Notes under the pieces: model-generated
What the model was told of the DNA's origin: nothing
What the model saw: only the letters and a program-made list of their open reading frames with translations
The model's database searches: none
Part shown: one piece after another, positions 22,601 to 27,984 of the stretch
How the letters are laid out: every line of letters begins with the position of its first letter
How positions within the stretch are numbered: position 1 is the first letter of the stretch
Position numbers and translations under genes: made by a program
Assembly (NCBI GenBank): GCA_038078755.1
Contig: JBBTSQ010000009.1
Coordinates: 1-27,984, forward strand
Source of the DNA: JBBTSQ01 sp038078755
GTDB lineage: Bacteria > Patescibacteriota > Minisyncoccia > Phycocordibacterales > JBAYGS01
DNA length: 27,984 nt
Direction: 5' to 3'

Positions 22601-23266
22601 CGAGCGTTTGCGCTCGCCACGACGTGCGAAGTGCTATTGACTGTCTCAAAATTACTGGCTCCACTGACACCATTTTTTGCGGAGAGTTTGTATCAAGCGC
22701 TTACGGGTGAGAAAGAGAGTGTGCATTTGGAAAGCTGGCCGGTTGCAGACGATTCACGATTCACGATTCACGATTCAGGAATAATCAAAGAGATGGCAGA
22801 AGTGAGAAAGTTAGTATCATTAGGTTTACAGTCCAGAATGGATGCTAAGATTAATATTAGACAACCACTTTCAGAGCTAAGATTTAAAAATTTGAGTCAA
22901 GAGATTAAGGATAATTCTCAGCTACTTCAACTCGTACTTGATGAAGTTAATGTCAAAGAAGTACTAGAGGACGAGAAACTTTTTGGTGAAGTGTCGTTGG
23001 ATATTATTATCACCCCCGAGCTGAAAGAAGAGGGAATGCTTCGTGAATTTATCCGCGCGGTGCAAGATGCGCGAAAAGAAAAGGGATTGACGGTCGCTGA
23101 TCGGCCGACGCTCACCGTTTCGACCGACGAAGATGGAGAAATGTTCCTCTCTCGATTTAAAACAGAGATTGTGAAGGCTAACCAACTCAAGGAACTGTCG
23201 TTTGGGGAGGCTTCAGGTACTGAAATTAAGTGTGATTCGCTTTCTTTTTTACTTGAAATCCGCTGA
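19661..23266 (+). CDS. ileS: Isoleucyl-tRNA synthetase with inserted histidine-phosphatase domain
   Basis: 1201 aa; charges tRNA-Ile. The class I motif is GIHH (residues 61-64) and KMSKS is at 840-844. An editing domain lies between (TTTPWTLPGNVGL), then WCPRCGTGLS, RYWGTPLPVW, DVWFDSGAMPF and QTRGWFYTLH. Inserted after the WSCATCKK segment is a complete histidine-phosphatase (phosphoglycerate mutase-like) domain, about residues 535-710: RHG (540-542), SSPIARTRQTAET, EIEFGVFNGK, and VTHD (H681). All its catalytic residues are retained. Without it the protein is about 1020 aa, a normal length. Other odd inserts are FDFAQGKPF after HYP and an 8-bp tandem repeat near 22750. I start at ATG 19661; an ATG at 19649 overlaps the TACTAT box. 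Confidence 0.93.
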   Translation: MATEKDDMTKKGVKSPLALKEEEILAFWKDKEIFKKTLEKPAPNGDFVFYEGPPTANGKPGIHHLEARAFKDAIPRYKTMQGFNVRRKGGWDTHGLPVELQVEKELGLKSKKEIETYGIGEFNQKCKESVWKYVGDWQKFTDRIGYFVDLEHPYVTYEPHYIESLWAIVKKVSDQKLLYKDYKVVPWCPRCGTGLSSHELAQGYAEVKDLSVTVGFKLKAGQKIGNFTTDNQTYVLAWTTTPWTLPGNVGLAVGENISYVQIEEDNKKYIFAKDRHHSIWKDSKGDVREIPTGSELKIFKGKELVGLEYEPLYPFLKDNLRTQRAEQSSHDGSISGPEKDKLQNAYKIYQADFVTTTDGTGVVHTAVMYGQEDFELGTKVGLPKYHLVNEDGTFKAEAGFLAGKSVVEEATTVDIIKDLASRELLFKKEKYTHTYPHCWRCKTKLIYFARDSWYIQMSALRDTLIGENQGINWEPSYIKDGRFGEWLREVKDWAISRERYWGTPLPVWSCATCKKQEVIGSVDELKKRVKKSGNRYLIMRHGQYPGNTEKFLCSAIDCPGLNDAGRTQAESSAKKLVNKKIDIIVSSPIARTRQTAETVAGVIGFSKKDIVFDARVREIEFGVFNGKPVSEYHKNFHPGSGWFTQGPEGGESHLDVKRRVGEALYGFEEKYQDKTILIVTHDTPAWLLSSVAKGLDQKDTITLRDGNEFFMQNAEVMELPFVPLSHNIDFELDLHRPYIDTVELSCDCGGVLTRVKEVMDVWFDSGAMPFAQDHYPFDFAQGKPFAGKELAYPADFIAEAIDQTRGWFYTLHAIGALMGKGKAYKNVICLGHILDKEGKKMSKSLGNIVEPWEEMDKFGVDALRFFMYSVNQPGDSKNYDAKTVDEIVKKVFNLLANVLAFYQLYAGEVAHDKVDSRKSPSVLDQWILAKMGEMVATVTEGFEHYQLFEPSRAIREFVADLSQWYLRRSRERIKSGEKTDRAFALATTCEVLLTVSKLLAPLTPFFAESLYQALTGEKESVHLESWPVADDSRFTIHDSGIIKEMAEVRKLVSLGLQSRMDAKINIRQPLSELRFKNLSQEIKDNSQLLQLVLDEVNVKEVLEDEKLFGEVSLDIIITPELKEEGMLREFIRAVQDARKEKGLTVADRPTLTVSTDEDGEMFLSRFKTEIVKANQLKELSFGEASGTEIKCDSLSFLLEIR
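22750..22777 (+). repeat. In-frame 8-bp tandem repeat within ileS
   Basis: cgattcac repeated about 3.5 times (22750-22777), encoding DSRFTIHDS in the C-terminal part of IleRS. The unit is not a multiple of three, so copy-number changes would break the frame. Confidence 0.85.
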
Positions 23267-23327
23267 TTTTCTCAAGTTGGTTATTTTCGAAAAATCACTC
23301 AAAAAGTGCTCTACATCGGCCCAGAAA

Positions 23328-23366
23328 AAAAGGATGGCTCACACGTTTTGTGTGAGCCATCCTTTT
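23328..23366. terminator. Hairpin after ileS
   Basis: A perfect 17-bp stem (23328-23344/23350-23366) with loop gtttt. The T residues at its 3' side are part of the stem, and the matching A-run on the 5' side makes it usable as a bidirectional terminator. Confidence 0.7.
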
Positions 23367-23508
23367 AAAACAGTGAGCCTTTGACTCAAAAAAGCCTGAT
23401 TTAGAGCCGTTTTTTGAGGTTTTGTCAAAAAACGGCTCTAAATCAACGTAAAATTAGCGCCCGAAAAGCTTGACAAATAATTTATAGGGTATATAATATA
23501 CACAGAAA
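23366..23508 (+). promoter_or_regulatory. Hairpin-promoter module, copy 2
   Basis: Homologous to 18838-18990: aaaacagtgagcctttgact, a perfect 20-bp palindrome (23398-23417/23425-23444) with core tttagagcc, then cgaaaagc, TTGACA (23470-23475), a 16-nt spacer, TATAAT (23492-23497) and cacagaaaac. The palindrome stem differs from copy 1 at several positions, always on both arms. Confidence 0.65.
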
Positions 23509-23572
23509 ACTAGGTAATGGGATATGTGTCCCAAAACGCTGGTCAGCAGAAACTTCTGTTCCTTCCAAGACT

Positions 23573-24112
23573 ATGATTACGAAAATTCAGTCACGAGACA
23601 AGTGTGGTGAACACTTCGAACAGCCATCTCGACATTTTCTGACCCCAGGCGAGGCACTCAGCAATATGCTCGAAGTGGAATTGGCGTTTGGTGGGCAAAT
23701 CGTTATGCTGACACCCACCAAGATCACTCTGGTGACCTACGTCCTCGATTGCGAAGATCATGCTACCTACGAAGGACCGATCGGCGAAATGGAGTCGTTG
23801 TGTCAGCTTTCTGTCACAATCCTTCAGGGCGAGCGACAATTCAAGGGTGTGATCATTGAGGGAGCATGGCATTCGATGGAGCAGACTTTTGGCATGAAGG
23901 TTGGGAAACCTTTACTTATGAAAATGCTCGCTGGGATTGCTTTCGGACGCTCGCGTCTTCGCGCGGCAGTGCTCCTGTCGGCCGGTATCAGCAACGAAGA
24001 TGATGTCGGACTCGCAGTCGAATCAAAAGTTTCTCTCAAAGATCTGGCCGCGTGCGCCGATTTGGCTCGGCAGTCTGGGATGCCGTTTCGTGAAGCCCTT
24101 GCGCTGGTCTGA
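23573..24112 (+). CDS. Unknown soluble protein
   Basis: 179 aa, not recognised, with no membrane segment or signal peptide. The first half looks beta-rich (FGGQIVMLTPTKITLVTYVL), and the C-terminal 60 residues are helical (AAVLLSAGISNEDDVGLAVE, LKDLAACADLARQSGMPFREALAL). Transcribed from module copy 2 with a leader of about 70 nt; no clear Shine-Dalgarno lies before the ATG at 23573, so the start is less certain. A strong terminator follows 21 nt after the stop. Base use is more GC-rich than that of ileS next door. Confidence 0.6.
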   Translation: MITKIQSRDKCGEHFEQPSRHFLTPGEALSNMLEVELAFGGQIVMLTPTKITLVTYVLDCEDHATYEGPIGEMESLCQLSVTILQGERQFKGVIIEGAWHSMEQTFGMKVGKPLLMKMLAGIAFGRSRLRAAVLLSAGISNEDDVGLAVESKVSLKDLAACADLARQSGMPFREALALV

Positions 24113-24133
24113 CCAGTGCGACCCATTCGCAAT

Positions 24134-24160
24134 CCCGTGGAGCAATCCACGGGGTTTTTC
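24134..24160 (+). terminator. Terminator after the 179-aa gene
   Basis: Stem cccgtgga/tccacggg with loop gcaa, then gtttttctt. Confidence 0.88.
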
Positions 24161-24169
24161 TTACTCGAT

Positions 24170-24197
24170 TTGCTTTTTGATGGAGTTGTGTTATTAT
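24170..24197 (+). promoter_or_regulatory. Promoter of the 118-aa gene
   Basis: TTGCTT (24170-24175), a 16-nt spacer and TATTAT (24192-24197); the leader of about 23 nt contains AAAGGA before the ATG at 24227. Confidence 0.6.
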
Positions 24198-24226
24198 CAA
24201 CAAAGAACTGTCGAAAGGAACATCTT

Positions 24227-24583
24227 ATGAAAGTCGAACAATGGACATTGGGACTTGCCGCTGAAGGAGTCATTAGTTTTGGCACGGTTGCTGATATTGC
24301 CGCAGGGGATGATCTGCCTGATGAGTTGAGACCGTTGGCACACCGCATTCAGTCGGAATTGCCTCGCGCTAAACTTAAGATTGATGCTCCGGCCGATCGT
24401 GGAAAAGGCGTGTGGTATCTCGATCTCACTTCGCGAGGACGGACCCATGTCATTGGTTGGCAGAAGGGGAAGCCGTTTGGTTTTGCTCACGGGGCCATTT
24501 CACATCAGAATCTATACGGGGCTGGGTGGCCAGAAACCTTCCCTACGGTGGAGGGGCTTCTCGCCCGTCTCGCACATCTGTAG
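24227..24583 (+). CDS. Unknown small protein
   Basis: 118 aa, not recognised and apparently cytosolic. Mixed helix and strand pattern: VISFGTVADIAAGDDLPDEL near the N-terminus, then GVWYLDLTSRGRTHVIGWQ and a His-containing FGFAHGAISHQNLYG. The ATG at 24227 is supported by AAAGGA 7 nt upstream. It sits in its own transcription unit between two terminators and shares the Shine-Dalgarno/leader style of the other unknown genes here. Confidence 0.6.
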   Translation: MKVEQWTLGLAAEGVISFGTVADIAAGDDLPDELRPLAHRIQSELPRAKLKIDAPADRGKGVWYLDLTSRGRTHVIGWQKGKPFGFAHGAISHQNLYGAGWPETFPTVEGLLARLAHL

Positions 24584-24590
24584 TTCTTCA

Positions 24591-24622
24591 CCCACACCGC
24601 CTCACGGCCGTGTGGGTTTTTT
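24591..24622 (+). terminator. Terminator after the 118-aa gene
   Basis: Stem cccacac/gtgtggg and a T6 tract. The -10 box of the next gene (TATACT, 24625-24630) begins just after the T-run. Confidence 0.82.
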
Positions 24623-24624
24623 GC

Positions 24625-24630
24625 TATACT
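24625..24630 (+). promoter_or_regulatory. -10 box of hydrolase gene
   Basis: TATACT, 6 nt before the ATG at 24637. This places the start at the second of two in-frame ATGs (24631 and 24637). Confidence 0.55.
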
Positions 24631-24636
24631 ATGGCG

Positions 24637-25206
24637 ATGCAAAAAAGAGTCTTTCTGGTACACGGGTGGGACGGTCGGTCAAACAATCACTGGTTTCCGT
24701 GGCTGATTGCCGAGCTGAAAGCTCGTTATTTTACTGTCGATGCGCTTTCGATGCCCACTCCCGCCACTCCGCAGGTGAAAGAATGGACCAAGACAATCAA
24801 AGAGGCAGTCGGCGCTCCTGATGAACATACTTATTTTATCGGGCACAGTCTCGGCTGTATCGCCATTGTCCGCTATCTTGAGAGTTTGCCGAAAAAAGCC
24901 AAAGTAGGCGGGGCGATTTTTGTGGCAGGATTTTCAGGGAACATTTCGATCCCAGAATTGGCTGAATTCTACGATACAAAAGAAGAGGGGATTAATTTTG
25001 AGCGAGTTAAATTAGCTTGCCCGAAGATCACCACACTATTTTCTAATGATGATACAGTCGTGCCGCTTACAAAAGGTCTTTCATTTGCTAAAGCACTTGG
25101 CGCTAAAGTGATTATTGAAAAAGGGAAGGGGCATTTTTGTAAAGATGATGGGGTGACCGCGTTGCCGACAGTACTTGAGACACTTACCTCTTTTACGGTG
25201 TTATAA
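24637..25206 (+). CDS. RBBP9/YdeN-type alpha/beta hydrolase
   Basis: 189-aa serine hydrolase. It has VFLVHGWDGRSNNHWFPWL at the N-terminus (oxyanion-hole HG), the nucleophile elbow GHSLGC with Ser71, the acid Asp138/139 in SNDDTVVP and His166 in KGKGHF. This order and the short length match the RBBP9/YdeN family, small esterases of unknown substrate. Single gene; a leaderless start is predicted at 24637. Confidence 0.85.
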   Translation: MQKRVFLVHGWDGRSNNHWFPWLIAELKARYFTVDALSMPTPATPQVKEWTKTIKEAVGAPDEHTYFIGHSLGCIAIVRYLESLPKKAKVGGAIFVAGFSGNISIPELAEFYDTKEEGINFERVKLACPKITTLFSNDDTVVPLTKGLSFAKALGAKVIIEKGKGHFCKDDGVTALPTVLETLTSFTVL

Positions 25207-25216
25207 TAAGTTAATT

Positions 25217-25349
25217 CCTCCTTTACTAAAGGAGGTGGCGAGTCTTCGAGACGGAGGATTTTGAATTCAGTAAAATCCCTCCTGCATCGGAATGCAGTGA
25301 GCCTATCGTTTGTGATAGGCACCTGTGGACGGTCCCTTTAAAAAAGGGA
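25217..25349. repeat. Hairpin-rich repeat element between hydrolase gene and recO
   Basis: Consecutive palindromes: cctccttta/taaaggagg (25217-25235), ggaggatttt/aaaatccctcc, ctgcat/atgcag, gcctatc/gataggc and tcccttt/aaaggga (25333-25349). The cctcc...ggagg and gagacggagg pattern resembles small MITE-like palindromic elements that I recall from Parcubacteria and other uncultured bacteria. No open frame of note. Confidence 0.55.
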
Positions 25350-25366
25350 GAATCTGAAAAAGTCTT

Positions 25367-25960
25367 ATGTCGTATCATATTTATCATACTAAGGGGATTG
25401 TCCTAGGCAGTGCTCCATCCGGCGAAGCCAGTCGGCATCACCTGATTTTCACTCGAGAGCTTGGATTAGTCTGGGCCAAGGCGCAGGCAGTGCGGACGAT
25501 GCGATCAAAACTTCGGCATAGCCTTACCGATTATACTTTTGGAGAATTTTCTCTGGTTCGGGGCAAAGATATTTGGCGAGTGACTTCCGCGCGGATGCAT
25601 TCAAATCATTATATCGATTTTGGACATGCGAAAGATGTGAGGGATACTTTGGTGCGGATTACGGCGTTATTGAAACGACTGCTTCATGGCGAAGAAAGGC
25701 ACGATGTGCTTTTTGATACGGTTGAATCGGCGATCGCTTTTAGCCAGCGCCACTCTTTTTCTACGGTGTCACTCGCTCAATTTGAATCGATTACGGTACT
25801 GCGGATTTTGCATTTACTTGGCTATGTGGGAGCATCTCCCGAGTTGTCGGCTTTTGTGCAGAGCGATGAGTGGACACCCGAACTTTTGACCAGCTTTGGT
25901 GTTTATAGTCGGCAGGCGATCGCTATGATCAATCAGTCGCTCAAGGAGAGTCAGCTGTAA
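25367..25960 (+). CDS. recO: RecO-like DNA repair protein (short)
   Basis: 197 aa. The N-terminal OB-fold pattern is clear: HTKGIVLGSAPSGEASRHHLIFTRELGLVWAKAQAVR then SKLRHSLTDYTFGEFSLVRGKDIWRV. RecO anneals complementary strands and loads RecA with RecR. The helical C-terminal part follows (LLKRLLHGEERHDVLFD, LAQFESITVLRILHLLGYVG), but the Cys4 zinc site of standard RecO (about 240 aa) is missing, as in other compact genomes. The preceding repeat element forms its upstream region; I see no clear -10 box at 6 nt. Confidence 0.8.
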   Translation: MSYHIYHTKGIVLGSAPSGEASRHHLIFTRELGLVWAKAQAVRTMRSKLRHSLTDYTFGEFSLVRGKDIWRVTSARMHSNHYIDFGHAKDVRDTLVRITALLKRLLHGEERHDVLFDTVESAIAFSQRHSFSTVSLAQFESITVLRILHLLGYVGASPELSAFVQSDEWTPELLTSFGVYSRQAIAMINQSLKESQL

Positions 25961-25973
25961 AAGAAGACGACAG

Positions 25974-26073
25974 AACACAGACAACAGACTACAGACAGGA
26001 AAATATGGAAAAGAGCGGTCGCGAAGCGACCGCCCTTTTCCAGTCTCATGTCTCTGTTCTGTTGTCTATCGTC
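25974..26073. repeat. Nested long inverted repeat after recO
   Basis: The inner stem ggaaaagagcggtcgc/gcgaccgcccttttcc (26007-26022, 26026-26041) has one mismatch and loop gaa. It is flanked by acagac/acagaac-rich sequence on the left and a complementary gtctctgttctgttgtct block on the right, which pair imperfectly. No T-tract follows directly. Confidence 0.6.
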
Positions 26074-26078
26074 TATGT

Positions 26079-26084
26079 TATACT
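26079..26084 (+). promoter_or_regulatory. -10 box of the last gene
   Basis: TATACT, 8 nt before the ATG at 26093. A -35 is not obvious in the inverted repeat upstream. Confidence 0.45.
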
Positions 26085-26092
26085 ATATCTCT

Positions 26093-27984
26093 ATGACCCC
26101 TGACAATTCTCGGTCACAATCGGACAGCACTCCGCATCGTATTGATGATGTGAAGCAGAGTCTCTACTCCAAAAGTTTTCAGCCAAAAGAAAAGCGACGT
26201 TCACTACATTTGCACGATCAGGGTATTGTTGTGCGGAAGGATTTTGGATCAGAACCCCTCACGCATGCCATACCATCTGAATCAACCACTTACGGTGATG
26301 TACCTTGGTCATTTACCAAAAAGTTCTTTGTGTCTTCCGTTGGCGTGTTTGGACTTGCGGTACTGGTGGCGCTGTATGTTGTGTTGGGGGGCGGTAATAC
26401 TGTCTCAACCGACAATGTTGATATTAAAATTTCTGGCCCCGTTTCTATTAATGGCGGAGAAGAATTGTCACTCGATGTCGCGGTGGTCAACGACAACAAT
26501 ACCGCGCTCGAGCTCACCGATCTCATTGTCACGTATCCCGAAGGGACACGCAGTGTGACCGACCTTGATACTGACTTTACTAAATATCGAGAATCGCTCG
26601 GAGATATTCCTGCCAATTCCATCTCAAACAAGACCATTAAAGCTATTTTGTTTGGTGAGCAAAATAGTAAAAAGCAAATCGGTATTGGTGTGGAATATCG
26701 AGTGGCTGGATCAAATGCGATTTTTTATAAGGAAAAAGAATATGAGATTGTGGTGAGTTCGTCGCCCCTATCTCTTACTGTAGCCGGAGTAAGCGAGGCC
26801 AATGCCGGTCAAGCGGTCGAATTTACTGTCGAGGTGGCATCAAATAGCACCAATACGCTCAACAATGTGATGCTTGCTGCCGAGTATCCATTTGGGTTTG
26901 CCTTCAAGACGGCTTTGCCCGATAGTTCGTATGGCACCACGCTCTGGCGTCTGGGAGATATCGCGCCTAATTCAAAGCGAACCATCGTGATCAAGGGTAC
27001 TATTTCAGGTCAAGACGGTGAAGAGCGGGTCTTTCGATTTAACGCGGGAATCGGCAATGCATCGAGTGACAATTCTCTCGGGGCAGTATTTCTTTCATCG
27101 GTCCGTTCAGTGATGATCCGTAAACCGCTGTTTAGTATTGATATGGCGATTGACGGCAGTAGCGCCTCTGAATACATCTCTCGTGGCGGGCGAAATACTC
27201 GAGTTGATTTGTTGTGGACAAACAATACCAGCGACCGTATTTCTAATGCAACAATCGAAGTGAAGCTTTCCGGCGATCCGCTTGACAAAGGGTCGGTATC
27301 GGTCGATCGAGGATTTTATCGATCACTTGATAACACCATTGTCTGGGACGCATCCACCGTGAGTGATTTTGCGTCAATCGAGCCGGGGTCTTCTGGGCGG
27401 TTGAGTTTTAATTTTTCTTCACGGCCGTCTTTGACTTCTTCTGGTCCGTCATTTACCAATCCAGATATCATGCTCGGCGCAGTTGCCAAAGGGGAGCGGG
27501 TGGGAGTCGGCTCTGCTTCAGAGCAGGTGGTGACCACCCTCACCAGACGGATCAAGCTTGCGTCAGATCTGATTCTCGCTTCTTTTGCGGTATATTCCAC
27601 TGGACCATTTCGAAATACAGGACCGCTACCGCCGAAAGCGGATGTGGAGACTACCTATACTATTGTCTGGACACTGAGTAATTCTTCAAATGCAGTCACT
27701 GACGCAAAAGTCTCGACCGTGCTCCCGTCGTATGTGAAGTGGCTTACCGCAATCAATCCTCCCGGTGAATCAGTCACCTATAATCCAGTTGGCGGTGAGG
27801 TGGTATGGGATGCGGGAGATCTTCCTGCGGGCACTGGATTCACTAAATCAAAACGACAAGTGGCATTTCAGGTGGCGTTTACCCCAAGCTTGAGTCAGGC
27901 AGGATCAGTGCCAAAGCTGACTGGTGATGTGGTGGTGACTGGTATCGACAGCTTTACAAATTCAGTACTAAAAGATATAAAGAA
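26093..27984 (+). CDS. Surface-anchored beta-rich protein (partial)
   Basis: The first 630 residues; the gene runs off the window. A charged cytoplasmic N-terminus of about 75 residues precedes one membrane helix (about 78-99, FFVSSVGVFGLAVLVALYVV). After it come long extracytoplasmic beta-sandwich repeats with recurring phrases of the type LGDIPANS, LGDIAPNSKRT and WDAGDLPAG, each closing an Ig-like/DUF11-type module that ends in a promise of conserved WxxG/D-IxP turns. There is no signal-peptidase site; it is a signal-anchor protein. It probably belongs to the cell-surface or adhesion proteins of CPR bacteria. No catalytic motif is visible. Confidence 0.8.
   Translation, partial: MTPDNSRSQSDSTPHRIDDVKQSLYSKSFQPKEKRRSLHLHDQGIVVRKDFGSEPLTHAIPSESTTYGDVPWSFTKKFFVSSVGVFGLAVLVALYVVLGGGNTVSTDNVDIKISGPVSINGGEELSLDVAVVNDNNTALELTDLIVTYPEGTRSVTDLDTDFTKYRESLGDIPANSISNKTIKAILFGEQNSKKQIGIGVEYRVAGSNAIFYKEKEYEIVVSSSPLSLTVAGVSEANAGQAVEFTVEVASNSTNTLNNVMLAAEYPFGFAFKTALPDSSYGTTLWRLGDIAPNSKRTIVIKGTISGQDGEERVFRFNAGIGNASSDNSLGAVFLSSVRSVMIRKPLFSIDMAIDGSSASEYISRGGRNTRVDLLWTNNTSDRISNATIEVKLSGDPLDKGSVSVDRGFYRSLDNTIVWDASTVSDFASIEPGSSGRLSFNFSSRPSLTSSGPSFTNPDIMLGAVAKGERVGVGSASEQVVTTLTRRIKLASDLILASFAVYSTGPFRNTGPLPPKADVETTYTIVWTLSNSSNAVTDAKVSTVLPSYVKWLTAINPPGESVTYNPVGGEVVWDAGDLPAGTGFTKSKRQVAFQVAFTPSLSQAGSVPKLTGDVVVTGIDSFTNSVLKDIK

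Noticed and set aside
1..27984. CRISPR arrays
   Set aside because: No regularly spaced direct repeats were seen; the repeats present are palindromic or a short tandem octamer.

Overview
This 28-kb window looks like a chromosomal segment of a Candidate Phyla Radiation (Patescibacteria, Parcubacteria-like) bacterium. That is an inference from gene content and style: short housekeeping proteins (L19, a short RecO), a diversity-generating-type reverse transcriptase, a small SHOCT membrane protein, mostly single-gene transcription units, and promoters whose -10 box sits about 6 nt before the start codon. No phylogenetic marker was compared computationally.

Layout. 1-1.05 kb: reverse transcriptase with the DGR-type GNLTSQ motif. 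1.17-1.61 kb: rplS with a strong terminator. 1.66-2.67 kb: tRNA-Leu-like fragment, LAGLIDADG endonuclease, tRNA-Leu(GAG), tRNA-His(GTG). 2.70-3.13 kb: non-coding, hairpin-rich DNA with two copies of what looks like one structured RNA, each containing an inverted copy of the tRNA-His 3' end. 3.16-5.47 kb: membrane protein and Pif1-like helicase. 5.66-10.83 kb: copper-response operon with a palindromic CsoR operator over its promoter, followed by SHOCT protein, CsoR, CopA ATPase, two small membrane proteins, an HMA-fused TauE/DsbD-like transporter and a cupredoxin-like protein. 10.93-16.87 kb: nucleotide block, with a divergent dUTPase-like protein, a deoxyribosyltransferase-like protein, dCMP deaminase, dut, folA, thyA, a candidate ncRNA, glyA and tmk. 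17.06-23.27 kb: argS, a small membrane protein and ileS, the last carrying a whole histidine-phosphatase domain. 23.57-28 kb: two unknown genes, an RBBP9-like hydrolase, recO and the first 630 codons of a surface-anchored beta-rich protein.

Working together. The copper genes form one regulated export/sequestration unit. The nucleotide block covers the thymidylate cycle: dCMP and dUTP to dUMP (deaminase, dut), dUMP to dTMP (thyA), folate recycling (folA, glyA) and dTMP to dTDP (tmk).

Most noteworthy: the paired structured elements beside tRNA-His; the phosphatase-in-IleRS fusion; two homologous hairpin-plus-promoter modules (about 18.84 and 23.37 kb) whose palindromes diverged while staying perfectly self-complementary; and a split between apparently leaderless housekeeping genes and Shine-Dalgarno-led accessory genes.
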